Below, one piece after another: positions 26,212 to 35,466 of a DNA stretch of 64,000 nucleotides. Where the stretch lies: NCBI GenBank assembly GCA_029968055.1, contig JASCNX010000001.1:62001-126000 (forward strand), written 5' to 3'. The stretch comes from Xenophilus aerolatus (GTDB taxonomy: Bacteria > Pseudomonadota > Gammaproteobacteria > Burkholderiales > Burkholderiaceae_C). Every line of letters begins with the position of its first letter. Position 1 is the first letter of the stretch. The notes under the pieces were generated by a model. It saw nothing but the letters and a program-made list of their open reading frames with translations. It was not told where the DNA came from and did not search any database. The position numbers and the translations under genes were made by a program.

Positions 26212-27279
26212 TTACCTGCGGAAGTCGCTGGGGCTGCGCTGCGTCCAGCGCCGGAAGGCGTGGCGGAAGTTGGCCGCATCGCTGAAGCCCAGCGTGCCCG
26301 CGATGTCGTCGATGCTCATGCGCGTGTTGCGCAGGTATTCCTTGGCCAGGTGGCTGCGCACGTCGTCCAGGATCTCCTTGTACGAGGTGCCCTGCAGCGT
26401 GAGGTGGCGGCGCAGCGTGCGCGAGCTGGTGTTGAGCTTGTGCGCCAGCGCCTCCATGTCGTCGAACTGGCCCGGCGTCTGCATCAGCAGGTTGTAGACG
26501 CGCCGCGTCACGCCGCTCGCGGTCTTGGCCTCGACCAGCAGGCGTTCGCACACTTCGGCCGCCATGGCGACCGTGATCGGGTTGCGGTAGGCCGCGGGCC
26601 GGTCCAGTTCGGCGGCCGGATAGCGCAGCTCGTTGCAGGGCTGGTCGAAGTCGCCGTCGACGCCGAAGTGGCGGCGGTACAGCGCATGGTGCGGCGGCCT
26701 GGGAAAGCGCATGCGCAGCCGGCTCAGCGCGAAGTCGGGCCCGAGCATGTCGCGCGCCAGCGTCTGGTGGATGCCGAACTGGAACTCGACCAGGAAGCGG
26801 TACAGCGGGTCGTCCACGTCCAGGCCCGATACCTCGTCGAAGCGCCAGACGCCTTCGCTGCGGCCGGCCTCGGCCTCCTCGCGGAACTGCAGCGACACCG
26901 TGGGCGTGGCCAGGCGGTGGAAGCGCGTCGCCATCTGCGTCACCTCGCGCAGCGTGCCGCAGCACAGCAGCGCGTAGCCGTACATGCCGTAGCTCGACAC
27001 CCGCATCCGCGCTCCGGCGCGAAAGGGCAGCTCGGGGTCGGCCGTGGCCGCCATGCCATTGCGGCACACGGTGAGGAACTGGCGGATCGAGGTGCGCGCG
27101 CTGGTGCTGTGCAGCTCGCCGGCCTGCAGGCCCGTGCGGGCGAGCGCCGCTTCGGCGTCCACGCCCGCTTCGGCCAGCGTCTGGACCAGCGTGGCGATCT
27201 TGTAGGGCGGGTAGACGCGCTCGTCGGCCAGCGGGAGCGGCGACGCGCTGCGTGTCACGGAATCGGGAACACCCTGCAT
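26212..27279 (-). CDS. AraC-family transcriptional regulator (OruR/ArgR-like architecture)
   Basis: A 355-residue regulator with an N-terminal ligand domain of the arabinose-binding-like group (about 20-210) and a C-terminal double helix-turn-helix of AraC type (about 255-350, including SIDDIAGTLGFSDAANFRHA and FRRWTQRSPSDFR). I place the start at ATG 27279; a TTG at 27300 adds seven residues and is possible. It is transcribed away from the acetoacetate decarboxylase operon with 170 bases between them, so that operon is its most likely target. No operator is obvious to me in the gap. Confidence 0.88.
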   Translation of the reverse strand: MQGVPDSVTRSASPLPLADERVYPPYKIATLVQTLAEAGVDAEAALARTGLQAGELHSTSARTSIRQFLTVCRNGMAATADPELPFRAGARMRVSSYGMYGYALLCCGTLREVTQMATRFHRLATPTVSLQFREEAEAGRSEGVWRFDEVSGLDVDDPLYRFLVEFQFGIHQTLARDMLGPDFALSRLRMRFPRPPHHALYRRHFGVDGDFDQPCNELRYPAAELDRPAAYRNPITVAMAAEVCERLLVEAKTASGVTRRVYNLLMQTPGQFDDMEALAHKLNTSSRTLRRHLTLQGTSYKEILDDVRSHLAKEYLRNTRMSIDDIAGTLGFSDAANFRHAFRRWTQRSPSDFRR

Positions 27280-27451
27280 GGTTGGTGTGGCGCGGTCCAA
27301 GGCGTGGCAACGGGAAGGTGCAGCGGGCAGGGCGGTGCGGTGCAGCCGGCTGTCCGGAACTCACCCCATCTTAGCCGCCGAAAACCTGTCGCCCGCCCCG
27401 GCGTCACTCGCAGAATCCCGCATACGACAAGAGACAAGGCTTGGCCGGACC

Positions 27452-28195
27452 ATGAAGATCGAAGAACTGTTCAAGCAGGTCAGCACGCCGCTGGGTGCGC
27501 CGGCCTTCCCGCGCGGGCCGTACCGCTTCCACAACCGCGAATACCTCAACATCACCTACCGCACCGACCTCGAGGCGCTGCGCAAGGTGGTGCCCGAGCC
27601 GCTGGAAATCGACGACCCGCTGGTGCGTTTCGAGGTCATGCGCATGCCCGACACCACCGGGCTGGGCAACTACACCGAATGCGGGCAGGCCGTCGTCGTG
27701 CGCCTGGGCCAGGAGAAGGGTGAGTACCTGCACGCCATGTACGTCGACAACCACCCGGCCATCGCCAGCGGGCGCGAGGTCAGCGCCTTCCCCAAGAAGC
27801 TGGGTGCGCCCAAGCTGTTCGTCGATTCCGACACGCTGGTCGGCACGCTCGACTATGGCAGCCTGCGCATCGCCCAGGCCACCATGGGCTACAAGCACCA
27901 GCCGCTGGCGGTGGAGGACGCGAAGGCCGAGATCTGCGTGCCGACCTTCATGCTCAAGCTCATGCGCGGCTACGACCGGCAGATGCGCATCTGCGAGCTG
28001 GTGCGCACGCAGATCGAGGACATCGAGATCAAGTTCGCCTTCAAGGGCCCGGCGCGGCTGCAGCTCTTCGAACACGTGCTGGCGCCGATGGCCGACTTCC
28101 CGGTGCGCGAGATCGTGGCGGCCAGCCACATCTTGGCGGACCTTTCATTGACCCCACCGACCGTGGTGCACGACTACCTGGCGAACCGACCATGA
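27452..28195 (+). CDS. adc: Acetoacetate decarboxylase family protein
   Basis: A 247-residue cytosolic enzyme. In the family, acetoacetate or a related beta-keto acid is decarboxylated through a Schiff base on lysine. Here the catalytic pair is K115-K116 in SAFPKKLGAP, the same numbering as in Clostridium acetobutylicum. The preceding GREVSAF and the arginine/glutamate-bearing start TYRTDLEALRKVVPEPLE also fit. It leads an operon with a 3-hydroxyacyl-CoA dehydrogenase (ATGA overlap) and a class III CoA-transferase. The combination suggests breakdown of a beta-keto acid or its CoA ester; the exact substrate is unknown. Confidence 0.9.
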   Translation: MKIEELFKQVSTPLGAPAFPRGPYRFHNREYLNITYRTDLEALRKVVPEPLEIDDPLVRFEVMRMPDTTGLGNYTECGQAVVVRLGQEKGEYLHAMYVDNHPAIASGREVSAFPKKLGAPKLFVDSDTLVGTLDYGSLRIAQATMGYKHQPLAVEDAKAEICVPTFMLKLMRGYDRQMRICELVRTQIEDIEIKFAFKGPARLQLFEHVLAPMADFPVREIVAASHILADLSLTPPTVVHDYLANRP

Positions 28196-29163
28196 GCGAC
28201 GACGACCAGAGCGTGCTGCAGCGCTACCGCACGGTGGCCGTGGTGGGGGCCGGTGTGATCGGCGCCTCGTGGGTCGCGGTGTTCCTTGCGCACGGCCTCA
28301 CGGTGGTGGTGAGTGATCCCCGTGACGGCGTCGAGGCCGAGGTGCGCGACTACGTGGCACGTGCCATGCCCACGCTGGCGCAACTGGGCGCGCCACTCGC
28401 GACGGCCGGCTTCGGCGAGCGCCTGCGCTTCGAGCCCGATCTGGAACGCGCCGTCGCCGGGGCCGACCTGGTGCAGGAGAACGGCCCCGAGCGCATGGAC
28501 TTCAAGCGTGCACTGTGGCGCCGCATCGAAGAGGCGGCGCCTGCCAAGGCGCTGTTCCTCTCGTCCAGCTCCGCCTTGCCCGCCACCGAGCAGGCGCGCG
28601 AGATGGCCACGCCGCAGCGCCTGCTGATCGGCCACCCCTTCAACCCGCCGCACATCATTCCTCTGGTCGAAGTGGTCCCCGGCGAAGCGACCTCGGCCGC
28701 AGCGGTCGGCGAGGCCGTGGCGTTCTACCGCGCCGTGGGCAAGGTGCCCAAGGTGCTGCGCAAGGAAGTGAGCGGCTTCGTCGCCAACCGGCTGCAGTCG
28801 GCCATCTTCCGAGAGTGCGTGGCGCTGGTGGCCGCAGGTGTGGTCACCATCGACGAGCTGGACGACATCGTGACCCACTCGGTCGGCCTGCGCTGGGCGG
28901 TGGACGGGCCCTTTGCCTCCTTCCACCTGGGCGGCGGCGATGGCGGGCTGCGCAGCTTCGTGCAGCAGTTCGGCCCCGGGATGGAGAAGCGCTGGGCTTC
29001 GATGCAGCGCGAGGTGCGCTTCGACGAGGCGACGACGGCGCTGATCTTCGAGCAGGCCGACGCCTCGTACGGCCGCCACACGCGCGCCGAGCTCGAAGGC
29101 GCGCGCGACGCGCGGCAGATCGCGATCCTGCAGGCCCTGGCCGCGCAGAAGGCCAACGCTTGA
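28192..29163 (+). CDS. 3-hydroxyacyl-CoA dehydrogenase / L-carnitine dehydrogenase-like NAD enzyme
   Basis: A 323-residue enzyme with an N-terminal Rossmann domain (VAVVGAGVIGASWVAVF near residue 15), a SSSSALPATE stretch, the catalytic histidine in IGHPFNPPHIIPLVEVVPG, and a C-terminal helical domain starting GFVANRLQSA. This layout is shared by 3-hydroxybutyryl-CoA dehydrogenase, L-carnitine dehydrogenase and lambda-crystallin/gulonate dehydrogenase; the short length favours the latter two groups. It overlaps adc by ATGA. A route in which a hydroxy acid is oxidised to a keto acid that the decarboxylase then splits is plausible but inferred. Confidence 0.87.
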   Translation: MSDDDQSVLQRYRTVAVVGAGVIGASWVAVFLAHGLTVVVSDPRDGVEAEVRDYVARAMPTLAQLGAPLATAGFGERLRFEPDLERAVAGADLVQENGPERMDFKRALWRRIEEAAPAKALFLSSSSALPATEQAREMATPQRLLIGHPFNPPHIIPLVEVVPGEATSAAAVGEAVAFYRAVGKVPKVLRKEVSGFVANRLQSAIFRECVALVAAGVVTIDELDDIVTHSVGLRWAVDGPFASFHLGGGDGGLRSFVQQFGPGMEKRWASMQREVRFDEATTALIFEQADASYGRHTRAELEGARDARQIAILQALAAQKANA

Positions 29164-29188
29164 CCCTCTCCCCTGGGAGGACGAAGCC

Positions 29189-30694
29189 ATGGACCCCGTC
29201 AGCCACCCCACCACCGACGCCATCCTGCGCGCCCTCGCATCCCCGGCCTCGCACGCCGAGGGCTTCGACCCCCACACCCACCTGCGCAGCGTGCTGCAGG
29301 GCGTGCGCCTCGCACCCGAAGACAGTGGCGGCCGCATCGAGTTCCTGGGCCGCGATCCGATCCTGCCCAGCGTGTTCCGCATCGCCTCGGCCGCCGGCAT
29401 CGGCCTGGCAGCCAAGTCGGTGGCCATGGCGGCGCTGTGGCAGGCGCGCGGCGGGGCAGGGCAGGACATCGCCGTCGACCTGCACCGCGCGCCGCACCGC
29501 CTGTGCCCCTTCTACGACCGCAAGTGGGAGCGGCTCAACGGCCACCCGCCACGCAACACGGCCGACCCGGACTCGCCCTTCACGCTCAAGTTCTACGAGG
29601 CGGGCGACGGCCGCTGGGTGATGCCGCTCAACCTGTACCCGCGGCTCAAGTCTTCGGCGCTGCGCCTGCTGGGCTGCAGCGACAGCGAACAGGCGGTCGC
29701 CCAGGCGATTCGCGGCTGGAAGGCGGCGGAGCTGGAGGACGCGTGCGCGCGCGCCGGCGTCGTCATGCCCATGCTGCGCTCGGTGGAGGAGTTCATGGCC
29801 GAGGCGGCCTACAACGACGCGCTGCGCGACCTGCCGCTGATCGAGATCGAGCGCATCGGCGATGCACCACCCGAGCCCTTCACGCCCAACCCGGCACTGC
29901 CTCTGAGCGGCATCCGCGCGCTCGGCATGGCGCGCGTCATCGCCGGGGCCGGCACCGGCCGCGCGCTGGCGCTGCACGGCGCCGACGTGCTCAACATCTG
30001 GCGGCCGAGCGACTTCGAGAGCGACCTGCTGTACGCCACCGCCAACGTCGGCGTGCGCTCCGCGCTGCTCGACGTGGCCGGCCCCGCGGGCCATGCGTAC
30101 ATGCAGCAATTGCTGGCCGGCGCGGATGTGTTCTACGCCAACCGGCGCCACGGCTTCCTCGACCTCCACGGCCTCTCGCCCGAGCAGGCGGCCGCTGTGC
30201 GGCCCGGCATCGTGCACGCGACCGTCAGCCTGCACGGCCAGACCGGCCCCTGGGCCGACCGCCCGGGCTTCGACCAGACGGCCGGTTGCGTCACCGGAGT
30301 CATGACGCTCGAAGGCACGCCGCGCGCGCCGCAGCTGCCGAGCATCATGGTCGTCAACGACTACCTGGGCGCCTGGCTGCTGACCACCGGCATCGTGGCC
30401 GCGCTGATGCGCCGCGCCACGGAGGGCGGCAGCTGGCGCGTGCATGTCTCGCTCACGCGGCTGTCGCTGTGGCTCTACACGCTGGGGCTGTTCGACAAGG
30501 GGTACGCCCATGCCACTGCCAACAGCAGCCCCGCGCACGCTTACCTCGACCCCGAAGTGTTCCATGCGGAGACGGGCCTGGGCAGCTACCAGGGCGTGAC
30601 CGAGCAGGTTCGCATGTCGCTCACGCCGGGGCGCTACGAGCCGGTGCTGGTGCCGCGTGCGTCGGGCAAGCCGGCATGGCGACCGCTTGCCTGA
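29189..30694 (+). CDS. CaiB/BaiF family (class III) CoA-transferase
   Basis: A 501-residue protein of the family III CoA-transferases, longer than the roughly 400-residue norm, with an N-terminal part (1-190) that resembles a decayed copy and a better conserved second half. Family segments include LPLSGIRALGMARVIAGAGT, NRRHGFLDLHGLSPEQA and VSLHGQTGPWADRPGFDQTA. A VNDYLGAWLLTTG stretch probably carries the nucleophilic aspartate. A GGGAGG site sits upstream. It would activate or transfer CoA to the acid handled by the two preceding enzymes. A convergent minus-strand gene ends 19 bases away. Confidence 0.88.
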   Translation: MDPVSHPTTDAILRALASPASHAEGFDPHTHLRSVLQGVRLAPEDSGGRIEFLGRDPILPSVFRIASAAGIGLAAKSVAMAALWQARGGAGQDIAVDLHRAPHRLCPFYDRKWERLNGHPPRNTADPDSPFTLKFYEAGDGRWVMPLNLYPRLKSSALRLLGCSDSEQAVAQAIRGWKAAELEDACARAGVVMPMLRSVEEFMAEAAYNDALRDLPLIEIERIGDAPPEPFTPNPALPLSGIRALGMARVIAGAGTGRALALHGADVLNIWRPSDFESDLLYATANVGVRSALLDVAGPAGHAYMQQLLAGADVFYANRRHGFLDLHGLSPEQAAAVRPGIVHATVSLHGQTGPWADRPGFDQTAGCVTGVMTLEGTPRAPQLPSIMVVNDYLGAWLLTTGIVAALMRRATEGGSWRVHVSLTRLSLWLYTLGLFDKGYAHATANSSPAHAYLDPEVFHAETGLGSYQGVTEQVRMSLTPGRYEPVLVPRASGKPAWRPLA

Positions 30695-30713
30695 TCGCCT
30701 GGGCGGCCGTCCT

Positions 30714-31928
30714 TCACGGCGCGTCGCCGAAGAAGCGCATGGCAGCCTCCACGCCGCTGCCCGACAGTGCAACCCCTTGCAGCCGAAGGCCCATCTCCAC
30801 GCCGGCGATCATGGCGATCAAGGTGAGGTCGTTGCTGTTGCCCAGGTGCCCCATGCGGAACATGCGGCCCTTGAGCTTGCCCAGGCCCGTGCCCAGGGAC
30901 AGGTCGAAGCGGGTGTGGATCACGCGGCGCAGCGCGTCGGCATCGACGCCGGGCGGCGTGATCACGCCCGTCAGCACCGGCGAGTGATAGCGCGCATCGG
31001 CGCACTGGATGGGGAGGCCCCAGGCCTCGACGGCTGCGCGCACGCCGGCGGCCCAGCGCCGATGGCGCGCGAACACACTTTCCAGCCCTTCGGCCTCGAG
31101 CATCCCGATGGCCTCGGCCAATGCATAGAGCAGGTTGGTGTTGGGCGTGGACGGCCAGTAGCCGGTGGCATTCATGGCCACGATCTCTTCCCAGTCCCAG
31201 TACGCACGCGGCAGGCGGGCGCGTCGTGCGGCCTCCAGGGCTCTTTGGGACAGCGCATTGAAGCTGATGCCCGGCGGCAGCATCAGCCCCTTCTGCGAGC
31301 CGCTCACCGTGACGTCCACGCCCCACTCGTCGTGCCTGTAGTCGGCGCAGGCCAGGCCCGAGATGGTGTCCACGATCAGCAGCGCCGGATGGCGTGCGGC
31401 ATCGATGGCCTCGCGCACGGCGCGGACGTCGGAGGTCACGCCGGTCGAGGTCTCGTTGTGGACCACGCACACCGCGCGAATCTCGCCGCGGGTGTCGGCG
31501 CGCAGCCGGGCTTCGATGTGCGCGGCATCCACCCCGTGGCGCCAGTGGCCGGCCTCGGGCAGGAGCGCATCGGTGCGGGGCGCGGCGATCAATTCGGCGT
31601 CGAGTCCGAGGTGGGTGGCCATGCGGTGCCAGAGCGACGCGAAGTGGCCCGTCTCGTACATGAGCACCTTGTCGCCGGGGCTGAGCGTGTTGCACAGGGC
31701 CGCTTCCCACGCGCCCGTGCCCGATGCGGGGTAGATGACGACGGGCTGCCGGGTCCGGAAGATCCGCTGCATGCCTTCGATCACCTGCCGACCGAGTTGC
31801 GCGAACTCGGGGCCACGGTGGTCGATCGTCGGCAGGCTCATCGCGCGCAGCAGCCGGTCGGGCACCGGGCTCGGCCCGGGGATCTGCAGGAAGTGGTTGC
31901 CCGTGGGGTGGGTATTGAGCGTGAGCAT
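30714..31928 (-). CDS. Class V aminotransferase, serine-glyoxylate aminotransferase type
   Basis: A 404-residue PLP enzyme. It begins LQIPGPSPVPDRLLRAMS, contains ASGTGAWEAAL and HNETSTGV, and has the PLP lysine K213 in SGSQKGLMLPPG. These are marks of the serine-glyoxylate/alanine-glyoxylate group, and the HRGPEF segment is typical. Related enzymes act on other amino donors such as phosphonates or sulfonates. The start is the MLTLNTHPTG methionine; the ribosome site is weak. It is last in an operon with an FAD oxidoreductase and a Bug binding protein, suggesting uptake and deamination of one compound. Confidence 0.88.
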   Translation of the reverse strand: MLTLNTHPTGNHFLQIPGPSPVPDRLLRAMSLPTIDHRGPEFAQLGRQVIEGMQRIFRTRQPVVIYPASGTGAWEAALCNTLSPGDKVLMYETGHFASLWHRMATHLGLDAELIAAPRTDALLPEAGHWRHGVDAAHIEARLRADTRGEIRAVCVVHNETSTGVTSDVRAVREAIDAARHPALLIVDTISGLACADYRHDEWGVDVTVSGSQKGLMLPPGISFNALSQRALEAARRARLPRAYWDWEEIVAMNATGYWPSTPNTNLLYALAEAIGMLEAEGLESVFARHRRWAAGVRAAVEAWGLPIQCADARYHSPVLTGVITPPGVDADALRRVIHTRFDLSLGTGLGKLKGRMFRMGHLGNSNDLTLIAMIAGVEMGLRLQGVALSGSGVEAAMRFFGDAP

Positions 31929-31969
31929 CGCTGGTTGGCTGGGCGGTTCGGAAAGAGTGGGGCGGGCAG

Positions 31970-33373
31970 TCAGCGCGTCATATGGCGCGACAGCTTCTCC
32001 TGCGGCAGGTAGGCGCCGGCCTCGCGCAGGCGCGTGACGAGGGCTTCGGTGTCGAGGTCGCAGGCCGGTTGCCCGGTCGCGACCGACTGCGCGGCTGCCG
32101 TGGCGGCCGCCTGGCCCATCAGGTACGCGGCCGACTGCGCGCGGATCGATCCGTGCACCTTGGTGTCGCTCGAATGGCAGCGGCCCGCGACCCAGAGGTT
32201 CTGCGATCCCCGGGGCACGAGGATGCTGTAAGGGATGCCGACGCTGCCGCCACGCCCGAGGTTGTCCTTGCCGTGGAAGTCCTGCAGGAAGCGCTCGTAC
32301 TCCGCCCGCGACGTGTTGGTGGGGTGCACGTCGGTCGGCCGGTTGTAGACCGCGATCTGGTCCGGGAACTGCCGACGCTGGCGGAAGTCCTCGATGGTCA
32401 GCTCGAACTCGCCGACGATGCGGCGCGAGTCGCGCACGCCCATCACGGGCGCCGTGGTGAGCAGCTCGATGTCCTCGCACCCCGGCACATAGCGGCGATA
32501 GAACTCGGCGTACTCCACCGCGAGCTTGCGGCCGTGCACCATGCCGTCGCTCAGGCTGCGCACCGACAGCGGGTCGAGCCCGAACACATGGCCCGCGTTC
32601 AGCGTCGCGGTGCGCGGGCCGATCTTGTTCATGCCCGGGAAGAAGCGGTCCTCCTGCGAGAAGAAGCCGTCCTCGATGCCCTGCGGCACGAGCTCCTTGC
32701 GCACCCGTTCCTTGACCGCATCCACGCCGCGCCAATCATCGCCGTAGGCGGGATCGTCCCAGTTCATCGCACCGACGAGGGAGCACAAGGTGGAGGGCGC
32801 CACCGAATCCGTGTCGCGCAGCACCACCTTGCACTGCGCGCCGGTCATGGCCGCCAGGGCGGCGTCGCCGGTGGCATCGATGAAGGCCCTGGCCTGGATG
32901 TACTCCAGGCCTTCGACGCTGGACAGGATCACGCCCTCGACCCGGCCGTCGACGAGCTCCGCATCGGCCACGCGCGAGAAGAAGCGCAGTTCCACCCCGG
33001 CCTGGATCGCGAAGTCATCCAGGATGCGCTTGAGGGCCTCGGGCTTGAAGGGCACCCAGCGGTTGAGCTGCGCGTTCAGGAACTCGGGCACCACCTGCGG
33101 GCCGAAGGCCTTCTCCTGCCACATGCGCTCGAGCAGCTCGCGCATGAAGCCGCCCGCCAGCATGCGTTCGCCGTCCGACACCGGGCCGAAGGAGGCGACC
33201 AGGCCCGAGGTGCCCATGCCGCCGAGGCAGCCGGTGGCTTCGACCAGCAGGGTGCGCAGGCCCAGGCGCGCGCCGCAGATGGCGGCAGCGCTGCCGGCGG
33301 GGCCGCCCCCGGCCACCACCAGGTCGTAGGCGGCGCCGGCGCGGATGCTTCGTTGGTAGCTGAACGTGCTCAT
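31970..33373 (-). CDS. FAD-dependent oxidoreductase (FAD_oxidored family)
   Basis: A 467-residue flavoprotein with the dinucleotide motif DLVVAGGGPAGSAAAICGARLG at 17-38, then LLVEATGCLGGMGTSGLV, a short motif typical of the FAD-dependent oxidoreductase family found in Gram-negative catabolic operons. A late NLWVAGRCHSSDTKVHG segment closes the FAD site. Substrate unknown; amine or hydroxy-acid oxidation would fit the aminotransferase encoded 41 bases downstream. It follows the Bug gene by 34 bases. No signal peptide is seen, so it should act in the cytosol. Confidence 0.85.
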   Translation of the reverse strand: MSTFSYQRSIRAGAAYDLVVAGGGPAGSAAAICGARLGLRTLLVEATGCLGGMGTSGLVASFGPVSDGERMLAGGFMRELLERMWQEKAFGPQVVPEFLNAQLNRWVPFKPEALKRILDDFAIQAGVELRFFSRVADAELVDGRVEGVILSSVEGLEYIQARAFIDATGDAALAAMTGAQCKVVLRDTDSVAPSTLCSLVGAMNWDDPAYGDDWRGVDAVKERVRKELVPQGIEDGFFSQEDRFFPGMNKIGPRTATLNAGHVFGLDPLSVRSLSDGMVHGRKLAVEYAEFYRRYVPGCEDIELLTTAPVMGVRDSRRIVGEFELTIEDFRQRRQFPDQIAVYNRPTDVHPTNTSRAEYERFLQDFHGKDNLGRGGSVGIPYSILVPRGSQNLWVAGRCHSSDTKVHGSIRAQSAAYLMGQAAATAAAQSVATGQPACDLDTEALVTRLREAGAYLPQEKLSRHMTR

Positions 33374-33407
33374 AGGATCGTGGGGCTGAAGGGATGGTTG
33401 GCGGCGG

Positions 33408-34394
33408 CTACTTCGCGGACACGGGCTGCGTGACCTTGGCGAAGCGCTGGATCTCGTCGCGGATGAAGCGGCCGAAGTCCGGCGGCGGCAGGGTCGCCAC
33501 CTCGAACCCCATGTCGGCCATCAGGCGGGCGACCTGCTCGTCCTTCAGCAGCGCCACGACGTCCGAGGCGATCTTGGCGGCCACCGCGGGCGGAATGCCG
33601 GCAGGGCCGCACAGGCCCGCCCAGTTGACGACCTCGTAGCCGGTGTAGGTCTCGGCGATGGCAGGCCAGTCGGGATAGAGCGGGCTCCTCCTGGCGCTGG
33701 TCACGCCCAGCACCTTCAACTGCCCCGCCTTCACGAAAGGCTCGGCCGAGCTGGCCACCGCGAAACCCATCGGAATCAGCCCGCCCACCATGTCGGTGTA
33801 CAGCTTCGCGGCGCCGTTGTAGGGCACGTGCAGCATATCGATGCCCGCTGCATTGCACAGCAGCTCGCCGGCGAGCTGCGCCGCCGTGCCGATGCCGTTC
33901 GACCCGAACGAGAGCTTGCCCGGCTGGCTCTTCGCGAGCGCAGCCAGTTCCGGGACGTTGTTCGCCGGCAGCGACTTCGCTCCCACGAGAACCGTGGTGT
34001 AGTAGCCCAGCCGCGCCAGCGGGGTGAAGTCCTTGGCGGCGTCGTAGGGCAGGTCGTTGCGCTGCACGGCATTGATGCTCAGCGAACTGCCCAGCAGCCC
34101 GATGGTGTGGCCGTCGGCGTTGGCGCGGGCCAGCGCGGTGCTGCCGATCACCACGCCTCCGCCCGGCCGGTTCTCGACGATGACCGAACGTTTCCATTGC
34201 GCCTCCAGGCGCTCGGCCAGGACGCGCGCCAGCCGGTCCGCCGCGCCGCCGGCCGTCTGCGGCACGATCATGTGCACGGTGCGGGTGGGGTAGCTCTGCC
34301 CCCAAGCATTCAAGGCCGGTGCGAGGCTGGCAAGGCCGAGGGCCTGCAGGGCAAGCCGACGCGATGGCAGCGCCGCGCGACAGTTCGCGTTCAT
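33408..34394 (-). CDS. Bug/TctC-family solute-binding protein
   Basis: A 328-residue periplasmic binding protein. The leader MNANCRAALPSRRLALQAL carries a twin-arginine-like RR near residue 13 and a hydrophobic stretch ending at LNAWGQ. The mature part has the usual YPTRTVHMIVPQTAGGAADR and ENRPGGGVVIGSTALARANADG blocks. An AGGAGAC site fixes the start; a longer frame is not supported. It is the first gene of the operon with the FAD oxidoreductase and aminotransferase and faces the divergent LysR gene. It probably captures the operon's substrate. Confidence 0.88.
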   Translation of the reverse strand: MNANCRAALPSRRLALQALGLASLAPALNAWGQSYPTRTVHMIVPQTAGGAADRLARVLAERLEAQWKRSVIVENRPGGGVVIGSTALARANADGHTIGLLGSSLSINAVQRNDLPYDAAKDFTPLARLGYYTTVLVGAKSLPANNVPELAALAKSQPGKLSFGSNGIGTAAQLAGELLCNAAGIDMLHVPYNGAAKLYTDMVGGLIPMGFAVASSAEPFVKAGQLKVLGVTSARRSPLYPDWPAIAETYTGYEVVNWAGLCGPAGIPPAVAAKIASDVVALLKDEQVARLMADMGFEVATLPPPDFGRFIRDEIQRFAKVTQPVSAK

Positions 34395-34472
34395 GGATGT
34401 CTCCTGGGTCTTGTGCGGTCGAACGGATGAAATTCTTCGCTGCGGAAGACTCCCGATCAATTGAAAAGAACA

Positions 34473-34500
34473 CCGTATCCCTTAACCTTTGGTTATACGG
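34473..34500. promoter_or_regulatory. LysR-type operator between divergent genes
   Basis: TAACC-TTT-GGTTA at 34483-34495 is a dyad matching the T-N11-A form of LysR boxes. It is nested inside a wider CCGTAT...ATACGG pair (34473-34478 and 34495-34500). It lies 22 bases before the LysR start and about 90 bases before the Bug gene, the classical place for autoregulation and divergent activation. Confidence 0.7.
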
Positions 34501-34517
34501 AAGAAGGTGGTCGACCG

Positions 34518-35414
34518 ATGAACCTGAGGCACATGGAAGTGTTCCGGGCCGTGATGCTCACCGGCAGCATCAGCGGCGCGGCGGAGATCCTGCATGTCTC
34601 CCAACCTGCGGTGAGCAAGCTGCTGGCGCATGCCGCGCGTCAGAGCAAGCTGGTGCTCTTCGAGCGCATCAAGGGTCGGCTGGTGCCCACGCCCGAAGCG
34701 CAGCAGCTGTACGAGGAGGTGGAGAAGCTCTGGCGCGGCGTCGAGCGCGTGCGCGATGTCACGCGCGGCCTGGGCGACCCCGATTCGGGCGTGCTGCGGC
34801 TCGCCGTGTCCGCCAGCCTGGGCACGCACCTGGTGCCGCGCGCGGTGGCCTTGCTCTACCAGCGGCACGAGAACGTCAAGGTCAGCATGGAGATCCTCAT
34901 CGCGCCCATCATGGTGGAGGCGCTGCTGGACCGCAGCGCGCACCTGGGCGTCGCCATGCAGCCCATCGACCATCCCAACCTGTCGGCGGTGCGCAGCTAT
35001 GCCTGCGGCCTCGCCTGCGCGATGCGCAAGGACCACCGCCTGGCCGCGAAGCGCGAGATCGTCGCACGCGACCTGAGTGGCGAACGGGTCATCTCCTCCC
35101 CCGCTGCCACGCCCTACGGTCAGAGCCTGCGCCGCGCCTACGGCAGCGCGGCACGCTCCGCCAAGCTCGACGTGGAAGTGCGCTCGGCCGCCAGCGCCTG
35201 CTGGTTCGCGCAGGCGGGGGCGGGCATCGCGATCGTCGACCGGGCGGCCGTGGCCGGGCACTCGTTCGGCGACCTGGTGGTGCGGCCGTTCCGAAGCAGG
35301 GAGTCGCTCGACGTCCGCATCCTGCGCAATGCGTACCGGCCCCTGTCCGTCCTGCAGCAGAGCTTCTGTGATGCGTTCGAGCAGGCGTGGTCGGACAGCG
35401 TGCGCCAGGTGTGA
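34518..35414 (+). CDS. LysR-family transcriptional regulator
   Basis: A 298-residue LysR regulator. The winged helix at 1-62 reads MNLRHMEVFRAVMLTGSISG and continues with AAEILHVSQPAVSKLLAHA. The effector domain follows from about residue 90 (LRLAVSASLGTHLVPRAVAL). The start is taken as the MNLRHME methionine, since the upstream extension from a TTG would cover the operator. Divergent orientation and the T-N11-A dyad make the Bug/FAD-oxidoreductase/aminotransferase operon its likely target. Sequence in the first effector part somewhat resembles regulators of opine or octopine-type compounds, but this is weak. Confidence 0.92.
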   Translation: MNLRHMEVFRAVMLTGSISGAAEILHVSQPAVSKLLAHAARQSKLVLFERIKGRLVPTPEAQQLYEEVEKLWRGVERVRDVTRGLGDPDSGVLRLAVSASLGTHLVPRAVALLYQRHENVKVSMEILIAPIMVEALLDRSAHLGVAMQPIDHPNLSAVRSYACGLACAMRKDHRLAAKREIVARDLSGERVISSPAATPYGQSLRRAYGSAARSAKLDVEVRSAASACWFAQAGAGIAIVDRAAVAGHSFGDLVVRPFRSRESLDVRILRNAYRPLSVLQQSFCDAFEQAWSDSVRQV

Positions 35415-35466
35415 TGTCCCGATCGAGCGCAGGCACCGGGTCTCACTGTTTGCGAGCAGCTGCAAC

